Shown: positions 1-9,810 of the stretch, one piece after another
How the letters are laid out: the number at the start of each line of letters is the position of its first letter
How positions within the stretch are numbered: position 1 is the stretch's first letter
Assembly (NCBI GenBank): GCA_048213135.1
Contig: PS015311.1
Location: 1-22,342 of the forward strand
DNA length: 22,342 nt
Direction: 5' to 3'
Source: Reclinomonas americana ATCC 50394
Taxonomy: Eukaryota > Jakobida > Jakobea > Jakobida
Notes under the pieces: model-generated
The model's input: only the letters and a program-made list of their open reading frames with translations
The model's database searches: none
Told to the model about the DNA's origin: nothing
Program-made: the position numbers and the translations under genes

Positions 1-258
1 CCTCTCCTCTCCTCTCCTCTTTCCTCTCCTCTCCTCTCCTCTCCTCTGCCTCCCTCTCCTCTCCTCTCCTCTCCTCCCCTCTCCTCTCTTCTCCTCTCCT
101 CTCCTCTTCATTCCTCTCCCCTCCTTTCGCTCTCCTGCTCCTATCCCTTTCTCTCCCTCTCCCTCTTCCTCTCCCTCTCCCTTCCTCTCCCTCTCCCTCT
201 TCCTCACTCTCTCCTCTCTTCTCCTCTCCTCATCTCTCCTCTCCTTTTTGCTCCTCAG
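1..258 (+). repeat. CT-rich low-complexity tract (end of an intron)
   Basis: Almost pure C/T made of variants of CCTCT and CCCTCT, ending in CTCCTCAG at 251-258. This reads as the 3' part of an intron of the F-box-like gene, with its acceptor at 257-258. No coding potential is seen on either strand. Confidence 0.75.
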
Positions 259-1255
259 ACTGGTCTGTGGGAGGGCGACTACGGGCCACACGGCATCGAG
301 ATCATTGCGGTGACTGACGATGCGAATGCGAGTCGCCTGGTGGCCACCAAGATCACCGGCGATCCCAATGTGCCGGCCACGAAGGTTGGATTAATAGAGA
401 GAGGTGCCTCGCGCTCCACACGTCGCCGTCTATCCTCTGCTGCGTTGTCTGTGTAACTCCATGCATCCCTCTTCTTCTCTTATCAATTTTCTTCGTATGA
501 TCCTCTCACATTTGCCTGTTTCCGCTTCGGTAACCGCGTGCGCTGCGTCGAACTTCATCGCTTTCCATTCCTCCCACTTGGGAAATCGATGTCTCCACTC
601 CCTCGCCGTCGATTTCAATCTACATTCATACTCTCTTCGGCTCGCCTTCCCTCGTTATTGTAGTACTTGCTCGTTTCTACTTGTTTAACCCGCTCGTCAG
701 GCACTCCATCACTCTCATTCCTCTGGTTTCCGCTCTCCTCGCGAGATAATCTGCACCCTGCGCCATATCTTCTCATTTCTACCCCGTCGCATTTTCCCCT
801 CTTCTTCGTCGCTGTCTCTCCATCCATCCATGCGCCCCTGCGCTCTTTTCTTTTCTGTGTCCCTTTGCCCCTCTCTCCCCCCTTCCCCCTCATCCTCTCC
901 CGCACCCCCAGGTCACCTTCGAAAGCAGCTATCGCATGGCAGAGGGCGGGCGACAACTCGAATTCTTTGACGGGCGTGGTCAGATTGCTCACACGGGCTA
1001 TCGGCGACCATCGTGGGTCCGTGTGCCTCGCTCACTACATCTGCTTCTTCCCTCCACCACCATCTGATTTTCATACACGCACGCAGATTCCCGGTCGCCT
1101 GGAGATCATCTCGCCCACGTGTTTCAAGTTTCACTTTGAAGGTACGCACACGCCTTTGCTCCTTTCTTGTATCTCTCCTCTCCTCTCACTTGATTCACGC
1201 AGGCCTCTCCAGCTGCACGTACCGTCGCATAGAGGCGCCACCATCGCCCTCATGA
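259..1255 (+). CDS. FBXO31-like F-box protein, C-terminal part (5' end outside window)
   Basis: Four exons join in phase: 259-384, 912-1016, 1087-1141 and 1203-1255 (TGA). They give 112 residues plus stop. The first exon reads GLWEGDYGPHGIEII, later TKITGDPNVPA. The second has QIAHTGYRRPSW and the third IPGRLEIISP. This order (LW.G.YGPHG, then K.TGDPNVPAG, then GYR.P.WIPGRL) is what I know from the C-terminal domain of FBXO31-type F-box proteins (Pfam Cyclin_D1_bind), which recruit substrates to SCF ubiquitin ligases. The F-box itself would lie upstream of the window. Introns are 527, 70 and 61 nt. Two donors are weak (GTTGGA at 385, GTCCGT at 1017), but each is the one that keeps the conserved W-IPGRL junction. 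A donor-like GTACCG inside the last exon leaves open a longer 3' end. The family is fairly sure; substrate and pathway are unknown. Confidence 0.75.
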
Positions 1256-2557
1256 TTTTTAGCTGCCAGGTGGTTGTGATCACGCGTGGTGACAGTATCC
1301 GCGTGTGCCTGCTTGGAGGAAGCTTCTGGCCCTTCCTTCGTCGCACGTTTCTTTCATCTCAATTGTCTTTGCCACAAGACACACACACACCCACTCATTT
1401 TGAGTGTGTTCTCGAGATTGAAACACGAGAGACCATTTTCTACGCGCATTCGTACGAAGACATTCTGCGCATTTCTCTCTTCTTCTATCACACGCACCTG
1501 CTTCACTCTGCGTGTATTCAACACGGGAGTCCATTTCTACACGCACTCGTTCTTCTCTTGCCGCAGGAGCCTTTCCTCGCATCTCACTCTCGCCCTTTGT
1601 CTTCCTCTCTCTTACACGCAGGAGACCTTCGTCATATGTACCTCTCCTAGACGAGCTCTCATCCACTTGACATGCTTTCTCGACGGGTGACCATCGTCTG
1701 CGCCACTCATTCTTCGTGCTCTCTCAGTCACATTCTTTGCAACAATATCGTCTGCTTTTCTCACTCGCTCGTTCTTTCTCGCCTCCACACGCGGAGGCTT
1801 TGTTACACCTCTCTCTCTCTCTCTTCTACCCGCACTCGCGCTGTTCCACTCGTCATTCTTTCTCGACGAGAGACAATCTTCTGCACGCACTAGGGCTTCG
1901 TGTGTGGTAAAACGGAGAAGACCAACAACTCACAACTCACTCTTCTTCTGTCTCTCCCTCGCAACCCGATCTTTCTCGCCTCCACACGTGGAGACCTCCT
2001 ACCCCTCTCTCTCGCTCGCTCTCGCTCTCTCTCGCTCTCTCACACACTTCTGTTTTCACGCGCTCGCATCCATTCTGCGTGCGTTCTCGTGGGGACACTG
2101 CGCACTTGAACTCGTGCTCTCAAATGAAGAGACATTCTTTGTGTCAGTCTCTTCTTCTGTCTCCACACACACAAAGCCCTCTACAGCTCTCTGTCTCTCT
2201 TCTATCACGCTCGCGGGCCTTCGGTGCTCTTGCACCCACACGTTCTTCGCTTTTCTCAAACACGCACGCAGGAGACATTCTTCAATTCTCACTCCTCTCC
2301 TGTCTCTCTCACTCAATGTGCCCTCGCTTCCACACATCTCCCTGTTCGTCCCTCTCCATTCCCGAAAAACACAGTCGCACGTTCCCTTCTCGTCTCGTTT
2401 CTTTCATTCTCCCTTCTCCTCCCTATCCCTTCCCCTCCCTATCTCCTTCTCCTCCCACGAGACCGGAACACACCCTCTCCCTCATTCTCTCTCCCTCACT
2501 TCCGTGGCCCTTGCTCACTGACCGGCGCCGCACGTGTTCCCCTGCGACTGATCGCAG
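1256..2557. repeat. Pyrimidine-rich non-coding DNA with a decayed dispersed repeat
   Basis: 1.3 kb of C/T-rich sequence lies after the F-box-like stop. The open frames across it are only Ser/Leu/His-rich translations of CT repeats. A degenerate element, roughly cgAGAGACnwTCTTCTnCaCGCaC, recurs near 1423, 1614, 1679, 1789, 1863, 1982, 2089, 2128 and 2265, with a similar copy near 740 inside the preceding intron. Spacing is often 75-120 bp. No gene is supported here. Confidence 0.6.
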
Positions 2558-2617
2558 AAGCACGCCGTGGTGTACGTCACCGAGGTGGAGTTGGTCGACG
2601 CGCCCGGCAGCGTCAGT
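2558..2617 (+). CDS. Orphan exon-like fragment running into a gap
   Basis: After a good acceptor (GATCGCAG, ending at 2557) an open stretch reads KHAVVYVTEVELVDAPGSVS up to the N run at 2618. Codon use is GC-ending like the real exons nearby and unlike the surrounding CT repeats. The last bases, GTCAGT, could themselves be a donor (compare GTCAGC used at 10115), which would end the exon at 2611. No family is recognised. It may belong to a gene whose body lies in the 510-base gap. Confidence 0.4.
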
Positions 2618-3127
2618 NNNNNNNNNNNNNNNNNNNNNNNNNNNNNNNNNNNNNNNNNNNNNNNNNNNNNNNNNNNNNNNNNNNNNNNNNNNNNNNNNNN
2701 NNNNNNNNNNNNNNNNNNNNNNNNNNNNNNNNNNNNNNNNNNNNNNNNNNNNNNNNNNNNNNNNNNNNNNNNNNNNNNNNNNNNNNNNNNNNNNNNNNNN
2801 NNNNNNNNNNNNNNNNNNNNNNNNNNNNNNNNNNNNNNNNNNNNNNNNNNNNNNNNNNNNNNNNNNNNNNNNNNNNNNNNNNNNNNNNNNNNNNNNNNNN
2901 NNNNNNNNNNNNNNNNNNNNNNNNNNNNNNNNNNNNNNNNNNNNNNNNNNNNNNNNNNNNNNNNNNNNNNNNNNNNNNNNNNNNNNNNNNNNNNNNNNNN
3001 NNNNNNNNNNNNNNNNNNNNNNNNNNNNNNNNNNNNNNNNNNNNNNNNNNNNNNNNNNNNNNNNNNNNNNNNNNNNNNNNNNNNNNNNNNNNNNNNNNNN
3101 NNNNNNNNNNNNNNNNNNNNNNNNNNN
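2618..3127. other. Assembly gap (510 N)
   Basis: A run of N. An exon-like stretch enters it from the left, so coding sequence is probably missing. Confidence 0.99.
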
Positions 3128-3928
3128 CCGCAAGGGACTCGTAATAGACACCAATGCAATGCATTGGGAGGTGAGACGCAAACAGTGATGAGCGAACTCG
3201 TAGAAGCTGTTTCCATGGCGAGTCTAACTCAAATACAGCTGTATGGTGATGACCATCGAGTGAGAACAGGAATCTGAGACACCAAGGAAACAGTGAGAGA
3301 GAGAGAGAGAAATGCTGAGTGCTTGAGAACGAGAGACAGGCAGCAGAGCGAGAGAAAGAGACAGACAGATAGACAGACAGAGCGAGAGACAAGACAACAT
3401 TTCATTCATCAACAAACAAGCAACCGCTGTCTTGATGACCAAGGTCAACCATATCCAATACCATCAACAAAAACGGACCACAAAAACATCAGTCTTGAGG
3501 CAGCAGGAGGATTCTTGTGAGAGTTAAAACGTCTGTATTCGCAGCGTACAGTACATGTGCGCTGCCGTTTCTCTGCATGCAAAGAAATCGTCTGGGTGCA
3601 CGTGTCTTCGACTTAGTGTTCGCTCCTCCTCTTCCACTACCGGTTCTGCGTTTCACCGCATCGCGCAGCACCTCATGTCACCGGCGGACAATGCGCGAAA
3701 TACAACTCACACGTGCATCATGTTCGATACCATGATTGTTTTGCCTGGTTCCGGGTCGACTGCAAACCACTGTTGCTTGAATATGACCACTGCTACTCGC
3801 AGTGCTCCCGATGACGCGGCACGATGCGTTAACTTACGCAACTGTCGTATGCAATCAATGCATTGCAATTGTATTTGTGCTCGCTGGATATCGCGAGCAA
3901 ATATCCGCAACTTTATCTTTGTTGTAGC
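3128..3928. other. Intergenic stretch between gap and secreted-protein gene
   Basis: The first 40 bases after the gap are open (ends NAMHWE before a GTGAGA) and could be an exon end, but this is too short to support. A GA/GACA microsatellite follows at about 3292-3394. From 3400 to 3928 the base composition is mixed and no convincing ORF, RNA gene or promoter motif is seen. The palindrome CAATGCATTG occurs at 3157 and 3856. The promoter of the next gene must lie here. Confidence 0.5.
3292..3394. repeat. GA / GACA microsatellite
   Basis: Purine-rich tract with (GA)n near 3296-3310 and repeated AGACAGACAGAT/CAGAGCGAGAG units to about 3394. Confidence 0.85.
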
Positions 3929-4775
3929 ATGGTGCGCCAAGGCTTCCTCCTCGCTCTTCTCGCGTTTCTTGTGCTCTCTCTGTATGCTCTCTCCGCCGAT
4001 GGTCAGCGCATGACAAAGGAGGAGCTGAACGACGTGCTCCAAGACCTGGAAGGTGCGATGCATAAAATGATCACAATGCATTCGTGTGCATGCAGTATGA
4101 CCGACAATGACACACTCGTACACACACTTACGCGCACACGCCACTCATTACATGCGCAGCCATTGGGTTCTTCGAGGAGGCCGATGAAGATGAGGAGGCG
4201 TTTCCCGTGCAAAACGAGTCGTCCACTCCACAGACGTCCTTCATCACGTGGGCGTACGCTGAAGTGAAGGACCTGACGCTTGCACCGGTGAGCTTCATGC
4301 TCACGCGAGAGGACAGGAGCATGCACCCGTGCTGCGATGATCACAATGTGCTCTGCAGAACTTCAAGGCGTACCACATTCGCATTCACCGGAGTGGAAAC
4401 ACGCTGAAGATTGGCCTGTTGCGTTGCAATTGCTGGTGATGCAGAAAGGCTGCAGCTGGCCTCACACTACCTCTCGCCTGCTGCAGGTCCACTAACCGAC
4501 CGGTGCTGGTCGCGGAGAAAACCATCTCGGTCGACTCGAGTGCCGACTGGCTCAACATCCGCACCATTGTGCAGAATGCTGCGGCAAACAACGCCGGCGA
4601 GCTGGAGTTCGACATCAATGCGCTCAGATTGTGAGTGATGCGAGTGTCGACGTGAACAAAGGAGCTTTCCTGTTCTCACATGTTTTCATTGCGCATGCAC
4701 AGCTGGACGTTCAAGAACTATGGCAACCTGAAAGAAGCGCTTGCTGCTGCGTGCTCGTTTGTGCCTTCGTCGTGA
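3929..4775 (+). CDS. Small secreted protein of unknown family
   Basis: Five exons join in phase: 3929-4052, 4160-4287, 4359-4435, 4487-4630 and 4703-4775 (TGA). They encode 181 residues. The start is the first in-frame ATG of a typical signal peptide: MVRQG, then a hydrophobic run LLALLAFLVLSLYAL (about residues 7-21) and SADGQ, a likely signal-peptidase region. The mature part has an acidic stretch FFEEADEDEE (45-54), one N-glycosylation sequon N60-E-S, a C107-x-C109 pair before W110, and a C-terminal region with FDINALRFWTFKNYGNL and one more Cys. Alternating hydrophobic residues after residue 85 suggest a beta-rich fold. I do not recognise the family and assign no function. Introns are 107, 71, 51 and 72 nt, much shorter than those of the next gene. 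The junction phases (1,0,2,2) all close without a stop, which makes the model strong even without homology. Confidence 0.8.
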
Positions 4776-4938
4776 TAGACCCAACAGCGGTGGCAGTTCG
4801 TGTGATGCAATCGCTCCTGGCGCTGCGGGTGTCAGCAGTGCACCCGTATGTTCGAAGTCCTGAGAGCTCAACAATGTATCATCCCTTCTTGTGTGCATGC
4901 GGGGAAAACATCGTTTCCAAGGGAGAGAGGGAGAGAGG

Positions 4939-4976
<38 letters not shown>

Positions 4977-5227
4977 GGAGGGGGAGGGGGGANNNNNNNN
5001 NNNNNNNNNNNNCTCTCTCTCTCTCTCTCTCGCGATCGCAAACGTGGGCTAGCGCTTGCATGAACACTTGTTCACTCATCCACGCTCTCTTGCTTTCTCT
5101 CTCTGCTCCACGACATGCCTCATGCAACAGCAAATTCCACCACTCAAGAACACAGTCACCAGCGACAACGTCGACGCACAGACACACGAAGTTCGTTGCA
5201 AAAAGTCCTCTGCCTGAAATCGGAAGA
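4776..5227. other. Intergenic region with GA/CT inverted repeat
   Basis: 450 bases between the secreted-protein stop and the next start. It holds a GA tract, a 20-base gap and a CT tract that are reverse complements (listed separately). The rest is unique sequence. No clear poly(A) signal or core promoter motif was recognised. Confidence 0.6.
4921..5030. repeat. (GA)n / gap / (CT)n inverted repeat
   Basis: GGGAGAGAGGGAGAGAGG... and (GA)n run to about 4992, then 20 N (4993-5012), then (CT)n to 5030. The arms are complementary, so the locus could form a hairpin. The fixed 20-N size suggests a break of unknown size rather than a measured gap. Confidence 0.8.
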
Positions 5228-5414
5228 ATGAGCGCGCGACCACCATCGGCCGCTCCTCAGTCGCGCTCTCTCCTCTCCAAGTCTCGCGGAAGCAGCAGCG
5301 CATCGCCATCTGCTGCGCCTTCTGCGTCTCCCTCGCAAGGAACTGTGGAGGCTGTGCGTGCAGAGTCGTGGGGAGTGCAGGTGCGATCGAGCACTGCGCA
5401 GTCGGTGAGTGATG

Positions 5415-5469
<55 letters not shown>

Positions 5470-5602
5470 AGAGAGACTGAGAGAGACTGAGAGAGAGAGA
5501 GAGAGACTGATTACAATGCATTGAGAATGCAGTGACTCTTTGTGAGAGAGAGAGAGAGAGAGTGAGAGTGTGTGTGCGTGAGAGAGAGAGAGAGACACAC
5601 AC

Positions 5603-5636
<34 letters not shown>

Positions 5637-5807
5637 CTNNNNNNNNNNNNNNNNNNNNNNNNNNNNNNNNNNNNNNNNNNNNNNNNNNNNNNNNNNNNNN
5701 NNNNNNNNNNNNNNNNNNNNNNNNNNNNNNNNNNNNNNNNNNNNNNNNNNNNNNNNNNNNNNNNNNNNNNNNNNNNNNNNNNNNNNNNNNNNNNNNNNNN
5801 NNNNNNN

Positions 5808-5842
<35 letters not shown>

Positions 5843-8800
5843 GAGAGAGAGAGAGACTGATTACAATGCATTGAGAGTGCAGTGACTGCTTGTGTGCGTG
5901 AGAGAGAGAGAGAGAGAGTGAGAGTGAGTGCATGCATTCTCTCTGTCTCCACTCTTACTCGCTGCTCTCTCTGTCACACTGAGAGAGAGAGAGAGAGATA
6001 GACAGACAGAAAAACAGAGAGTGCATACAAGCATTGATCACTGTTTCACTTCTCTTCTTTGCTGCTTCCTTCTCCTGCGCGCTCTCTTCTGCTCATTCTC
6101 TCACTCACTCTGCACTTGCTGTCTCCCTCCCTCTCTCTCACGCAAACCCTTGCGATCTTCCCTTCTCCGCACGCCACTCATTCTCTCTCACACACAAGCA
6201 CACGCTTCCCTTCTTTCCTGCACGCCCTTCCTCTCTTCTCTTGCGTGCTCTCTTCCACTCATGCCCTCACACACACAAATGCACATCCGCCTCTCCTCCC
6301 CTCCTCGCGAATCCGCTGTACCCTTCAATTCCTTTCTTCTTCTCGTTCTCTCTCTCTCTCCTTTCTCTCTCCCTCTTCCCTCCCTCTCCCTTCTTCCCTC
6401 CTCACGAACCCACTCTTTCCTTCACTTCCTGTTTCTCTGTCTCTCTCTCTCTCTCGCCCCCTCACTCATTACCCCTTCATTCTTTCCCCTCTCTCCCTTC
6501 TTCCCTCCTTGTGATCCCACTCTTTCCTTCACTTCACTTCTTCCTCTCTTTCTCTCTCCTGCCGCCCTCTCTTTCACAAACCCTCTCACCCTTTTCTCTC
6601 CCCTCTTCCCTCACTCCTCATTCCCCTTTGCCCTTCCCCTCTTCCCCCTCTTCCAGCGCCTCACTCTCAACGTCGGCGGCACCGTCTTCCAAGTCTCCCG
6701 CGACGTGCTCGTCTCTGGCGTGGCTAGTGAATCAGCACTGCCAGCCCTCGTGCAAGCTCACGAATCGTCGGCCGGTGACTCGCCGCTCTTTCTCGACGTG
6801 GATCCGGTGTACTTTAGACCCGTGTTGCACTTTTTGCGCACGGGAGGCGTGGTGTGTGATGGGGGAATCAATCCGAAAGGTGAGTCGTAGGGGAGTCGCT
6901 TTGTTTCCGTTGTGTCTCTCACGCACTGTTGTTGGTGAAGGTGTGCTGGACGTGGCGAGCCAGCTGGGTGTTGAGCCGCTGTGCGATGCCATGCGCAAGG
7001 CCACGGGCTTTTCTCGCGAGGAGTTCTTGTTGGTGGGTAGGAGAGTGGGGGAGGAGGGAGGGAGGAGAGGAAAAGAGAGAGAATGTGATTGCGAAAGGGG
7101 AAATGAGAAGGTGACAGTTGGTTAAGTTTGCGCCACGCCACTGGGTTCATGATGCAAGTGAGTGATAGGACGGAGGGTAATAGGAAGCGCGTGTGCGAAC
7201 AAGCAAGGGGGTATGGTTGACGGCGAGTGGGGTGTTCTGGGTGCATGCAAGACGACAGAGCTCTTTCTCATGCTCACTTGCATTCTCGTTCACCTGTCTC
7301 GTTGTCTCTCAGACGTTCGTGTGCTCTCTTTCTTGTCCACTTCCACAGAAATGCTCTCCGTTTCCTCTCCCTCTTTCTCCTTCTCTCCATCACACGCCCT
7401 CTACTGTGTGTGTGTGTCTGTCTCCTTCGCATTCGCAATCGTCTGGCGCACACTCTGTCGTTCTTCCCCATATTTTCCCTCGTGCACACGTTTATCCGCT
7501 TCGTTGTTTCCCAAGCTTTCCTGCGTTGTCTCTCTTACTCACTCTCTCACAGCCACTCACTTCGTTCTCTTTTTTGTTTCTCTCTCTCTCTCTCTCCTTG
7601 CCTCTATGTCTCATACTCGCACAGAGGTAACGGATGTTGATTGATGAATTGATGGACACACAAGCACACTCTCATTCGCACACCAGCAAGATGCTCGGCA
7701 TGAGTGGAGAAGCGCGGAGAAAAGAGTCACAAGCATTCACACACACCCTGTTCCCCACTTTCCCTCCCCCTCCCTCTTCCTCTCCCTCTCCCTCTCCCTC
7801 CCTTTTCCCCTTCCCCTCCCCTTCCCCTTCTTCTCCCCCCTCACGCATAGATGGTCCGTGAGAGGAGACAAGGCACCGTGGCACCCAAGCAACTATCAGC
7901 CGTCGGCTTGTGCCTCACCGGATTGACGCTCACGGACCTGGATCTGACGGGTGGCGCGATTGACGGCACCGATTTCAGTCAGGTACCCACATTTGTCACC
8001 CTAGACATGCGAAGAAACACGACTCATCATTCTTCATGCGTGGGCAGAGCTCGCTGTTGACCTGTCGCTTCACAAATGGTTCGGCATACGGCACCGCCTT
8101 CGTGGGTTCCACGCTGGAACGGTGCAGTCTGGACGGCTCCACGTTTAATCGCGCCGTGTTCAAGCGAGTTGCGTGCATGTCTTACGTCGCTCCTCTCATC
8201 GTTGCAACTGCACTCATCGTATGAAACAGACGACCGTGTACGCATGTTCGACCGACAAGCTCACCTTGCAGCACGTGGATGCCGCGGAATCGGTGTGGCG
8301 TGCGTGTGACGTGACGAGCGGGTCGCTGACCAGCTGCAATTTTGCCAGCTCTGTGTGGGGCGGCACGGACAAGGCCACCAAGTGCACGGGTGAGGAGGAG
8401 GAAGAGGAGGAAGGATCGTGCATTCTTTCTCTTTATACACCGCCCACGTGTTTTCTTGTCCTCCATCTCCTTCTTCGTCTCTTCTTCTTCCTCGTCCTCT
8501 TCTTGTTCTTCTTGTTCTTCGTCCTTTTCCTCTTTCTCTCTCTCTCTCTCTCTCCCCCTTGTGGTTGCCGCTTCTCGTCCTTGCTTGAATTCCGCAGAAT
8601 TGACGGATTGGCCTTCGGTGCTGGTCGTCCTCCTTCTTCTCTTTCTTCGTCATCATCTTCTTCTTCTCTCTCCCTCTCTTCTATTGCCCACTCTTTGGTT
8701 GTATTTCTGCGTCCTCGCTTGACTTCTGTTCACCCACACTCTGGTTGCATTCTTTCCTCTCTGGGCACTAACGTTGATCAAGTTGTTGTTCCCCTGTCTT

Positions 8801-9484
8801 CGTTCTTGCCCATTGTCTGTGCCACTAATTGATCCCTCCCCAGTGGCCGACTGCACCCTCACGGGCGTCTCCTTGCGTGGCTCCAAATGGACCGCCGTCG
8901 AGTTCACCAACGTAATTTTCGTGGAGTGCGACTTCACAGATACCATCTTCACCGGTAACCTCCATTTGTGCCGCCGCTGTGTGTATTCATGTGTGCTTAG
9001 CCCGCCTGCGTGTCGCAGACTGCCGCTTCACCAATGTTTCATTCGAAAACTGCGCTGGCGGCCGAGCTGCCTTTGACAATTGCCAGCTGTCGGCAATTCG
9101 CGTCACGGGAGACGCAAAAGTGCTGTCAACTTGCATTCTGGCAGGTTGGGTTCTCCTCTTCTCATGCCGTCTCTCCCTGCCCTCTCACTCACACGCGCCC
9201 ACACCGCGATGCAGACTGCAAAATCACCGACATGGAACTGCCGGCGTCGCCGCTGGAGGGCTTGCAGGTTCAGTCCAGTGACATTGACGGTCTTCGTCTG
9301 GTCGGCGCGACATTGCGACAACCGTCGTTTGTAGGTACGTTCTGTGTGCCACAGGCGCTCTGTTAAGATGTTTTCTCCTGTTTCTGTCGTCATCACGGGA
9401 TTGTGAAATGCACTGTTTCTTGGTGTACTCATTGTGGAAGTACTATCTCCCNNNNNNNNNNNNNNNNNNNNCTTCTTCTCTCTC

Positions 9485-9523
<39 letters not shown>

Positions 9524-9779
9524 GGCATTGAGCTTCTATCGACAGACCACGACAGACATGCATTGCTCTCCTCTCGGCTGCTTCGCTGGTCACGCTCTTG
9601 TCACTCGTCGCCCTCAGTGACATCTCTTTCGTCTCTCTCTCTGTCTGTGTGTCTCTCTCTTCTCTCTCTCTCTCCCTGCCACTCAGCGATCTTCTATTGG
9701 CAGAGCACGAGACATGCATTGTTCTCCTCTCGGTTGCTTTGCTGATCTCGCTCTTGTCACTCGTCACCCTCAGTGACAC

Positions 9780-9810
<31 letters not shown>

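Larger units (their letters stand above)
5405..6656 (+). other. Intron 1 of the BTB-pentapeptide gene, repeat-rich
   Basis: 1.25 kb intron opening with GTGAGT and soon (GA)n (5418-5466 and further tracts), a 169-base gap, more (GA)n to about 5857, then over 600 bases of CT-rich sequence to CTTCCAG at 6656. The GA and CT parts are complementary. The open frames inside are repeat translations only. Confidence 0.85.

Noticed and set aside
667-1650. 327-codon plus-strand open frame
   Set aside because: It overlaps the F-box-like exons in another frame and translates CT-rich intron and intergenic DNA into Ser/Leu/His-rich sequence.
1904-2521. Long Ser/Leu-rich open frame on +
   Set aside because: Pyrimidine-rich repeat translation with no domain and no splice-consistent partner.
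3128-3173. Short open stretch after the first gap as a definite exon
   Set aside because: Only about 15 codons, no visible acceptor, and stops lie close by; noted only as a possible exon end.
2079-3392. Open frames spanning the 510-N gap on both strands
   Set aside because: They are open only because N codons are not stops; nothing supports the interior.
3555-4144. Open frames on both strands overlapping the secreted-protein gene start
   Set aside because: No domain, and they conflict with the signal-peptide exon starting at 3929, which has consistent downstream exons.
5257-5952. Minus-strand Ser-Leu repeat proteins and plus-strand Arg-Glu repeat proteins
   Set aside because: Pure translations of (GA)n/(CT)n, which lack stops in these frames.
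6034-7125. 363-codon + frame across intron 1 and the BTB exon
   Set aside because: The BTB domain is in a different frame; this one is CT-repeat translation followed by an out-of-frame exon shadow.
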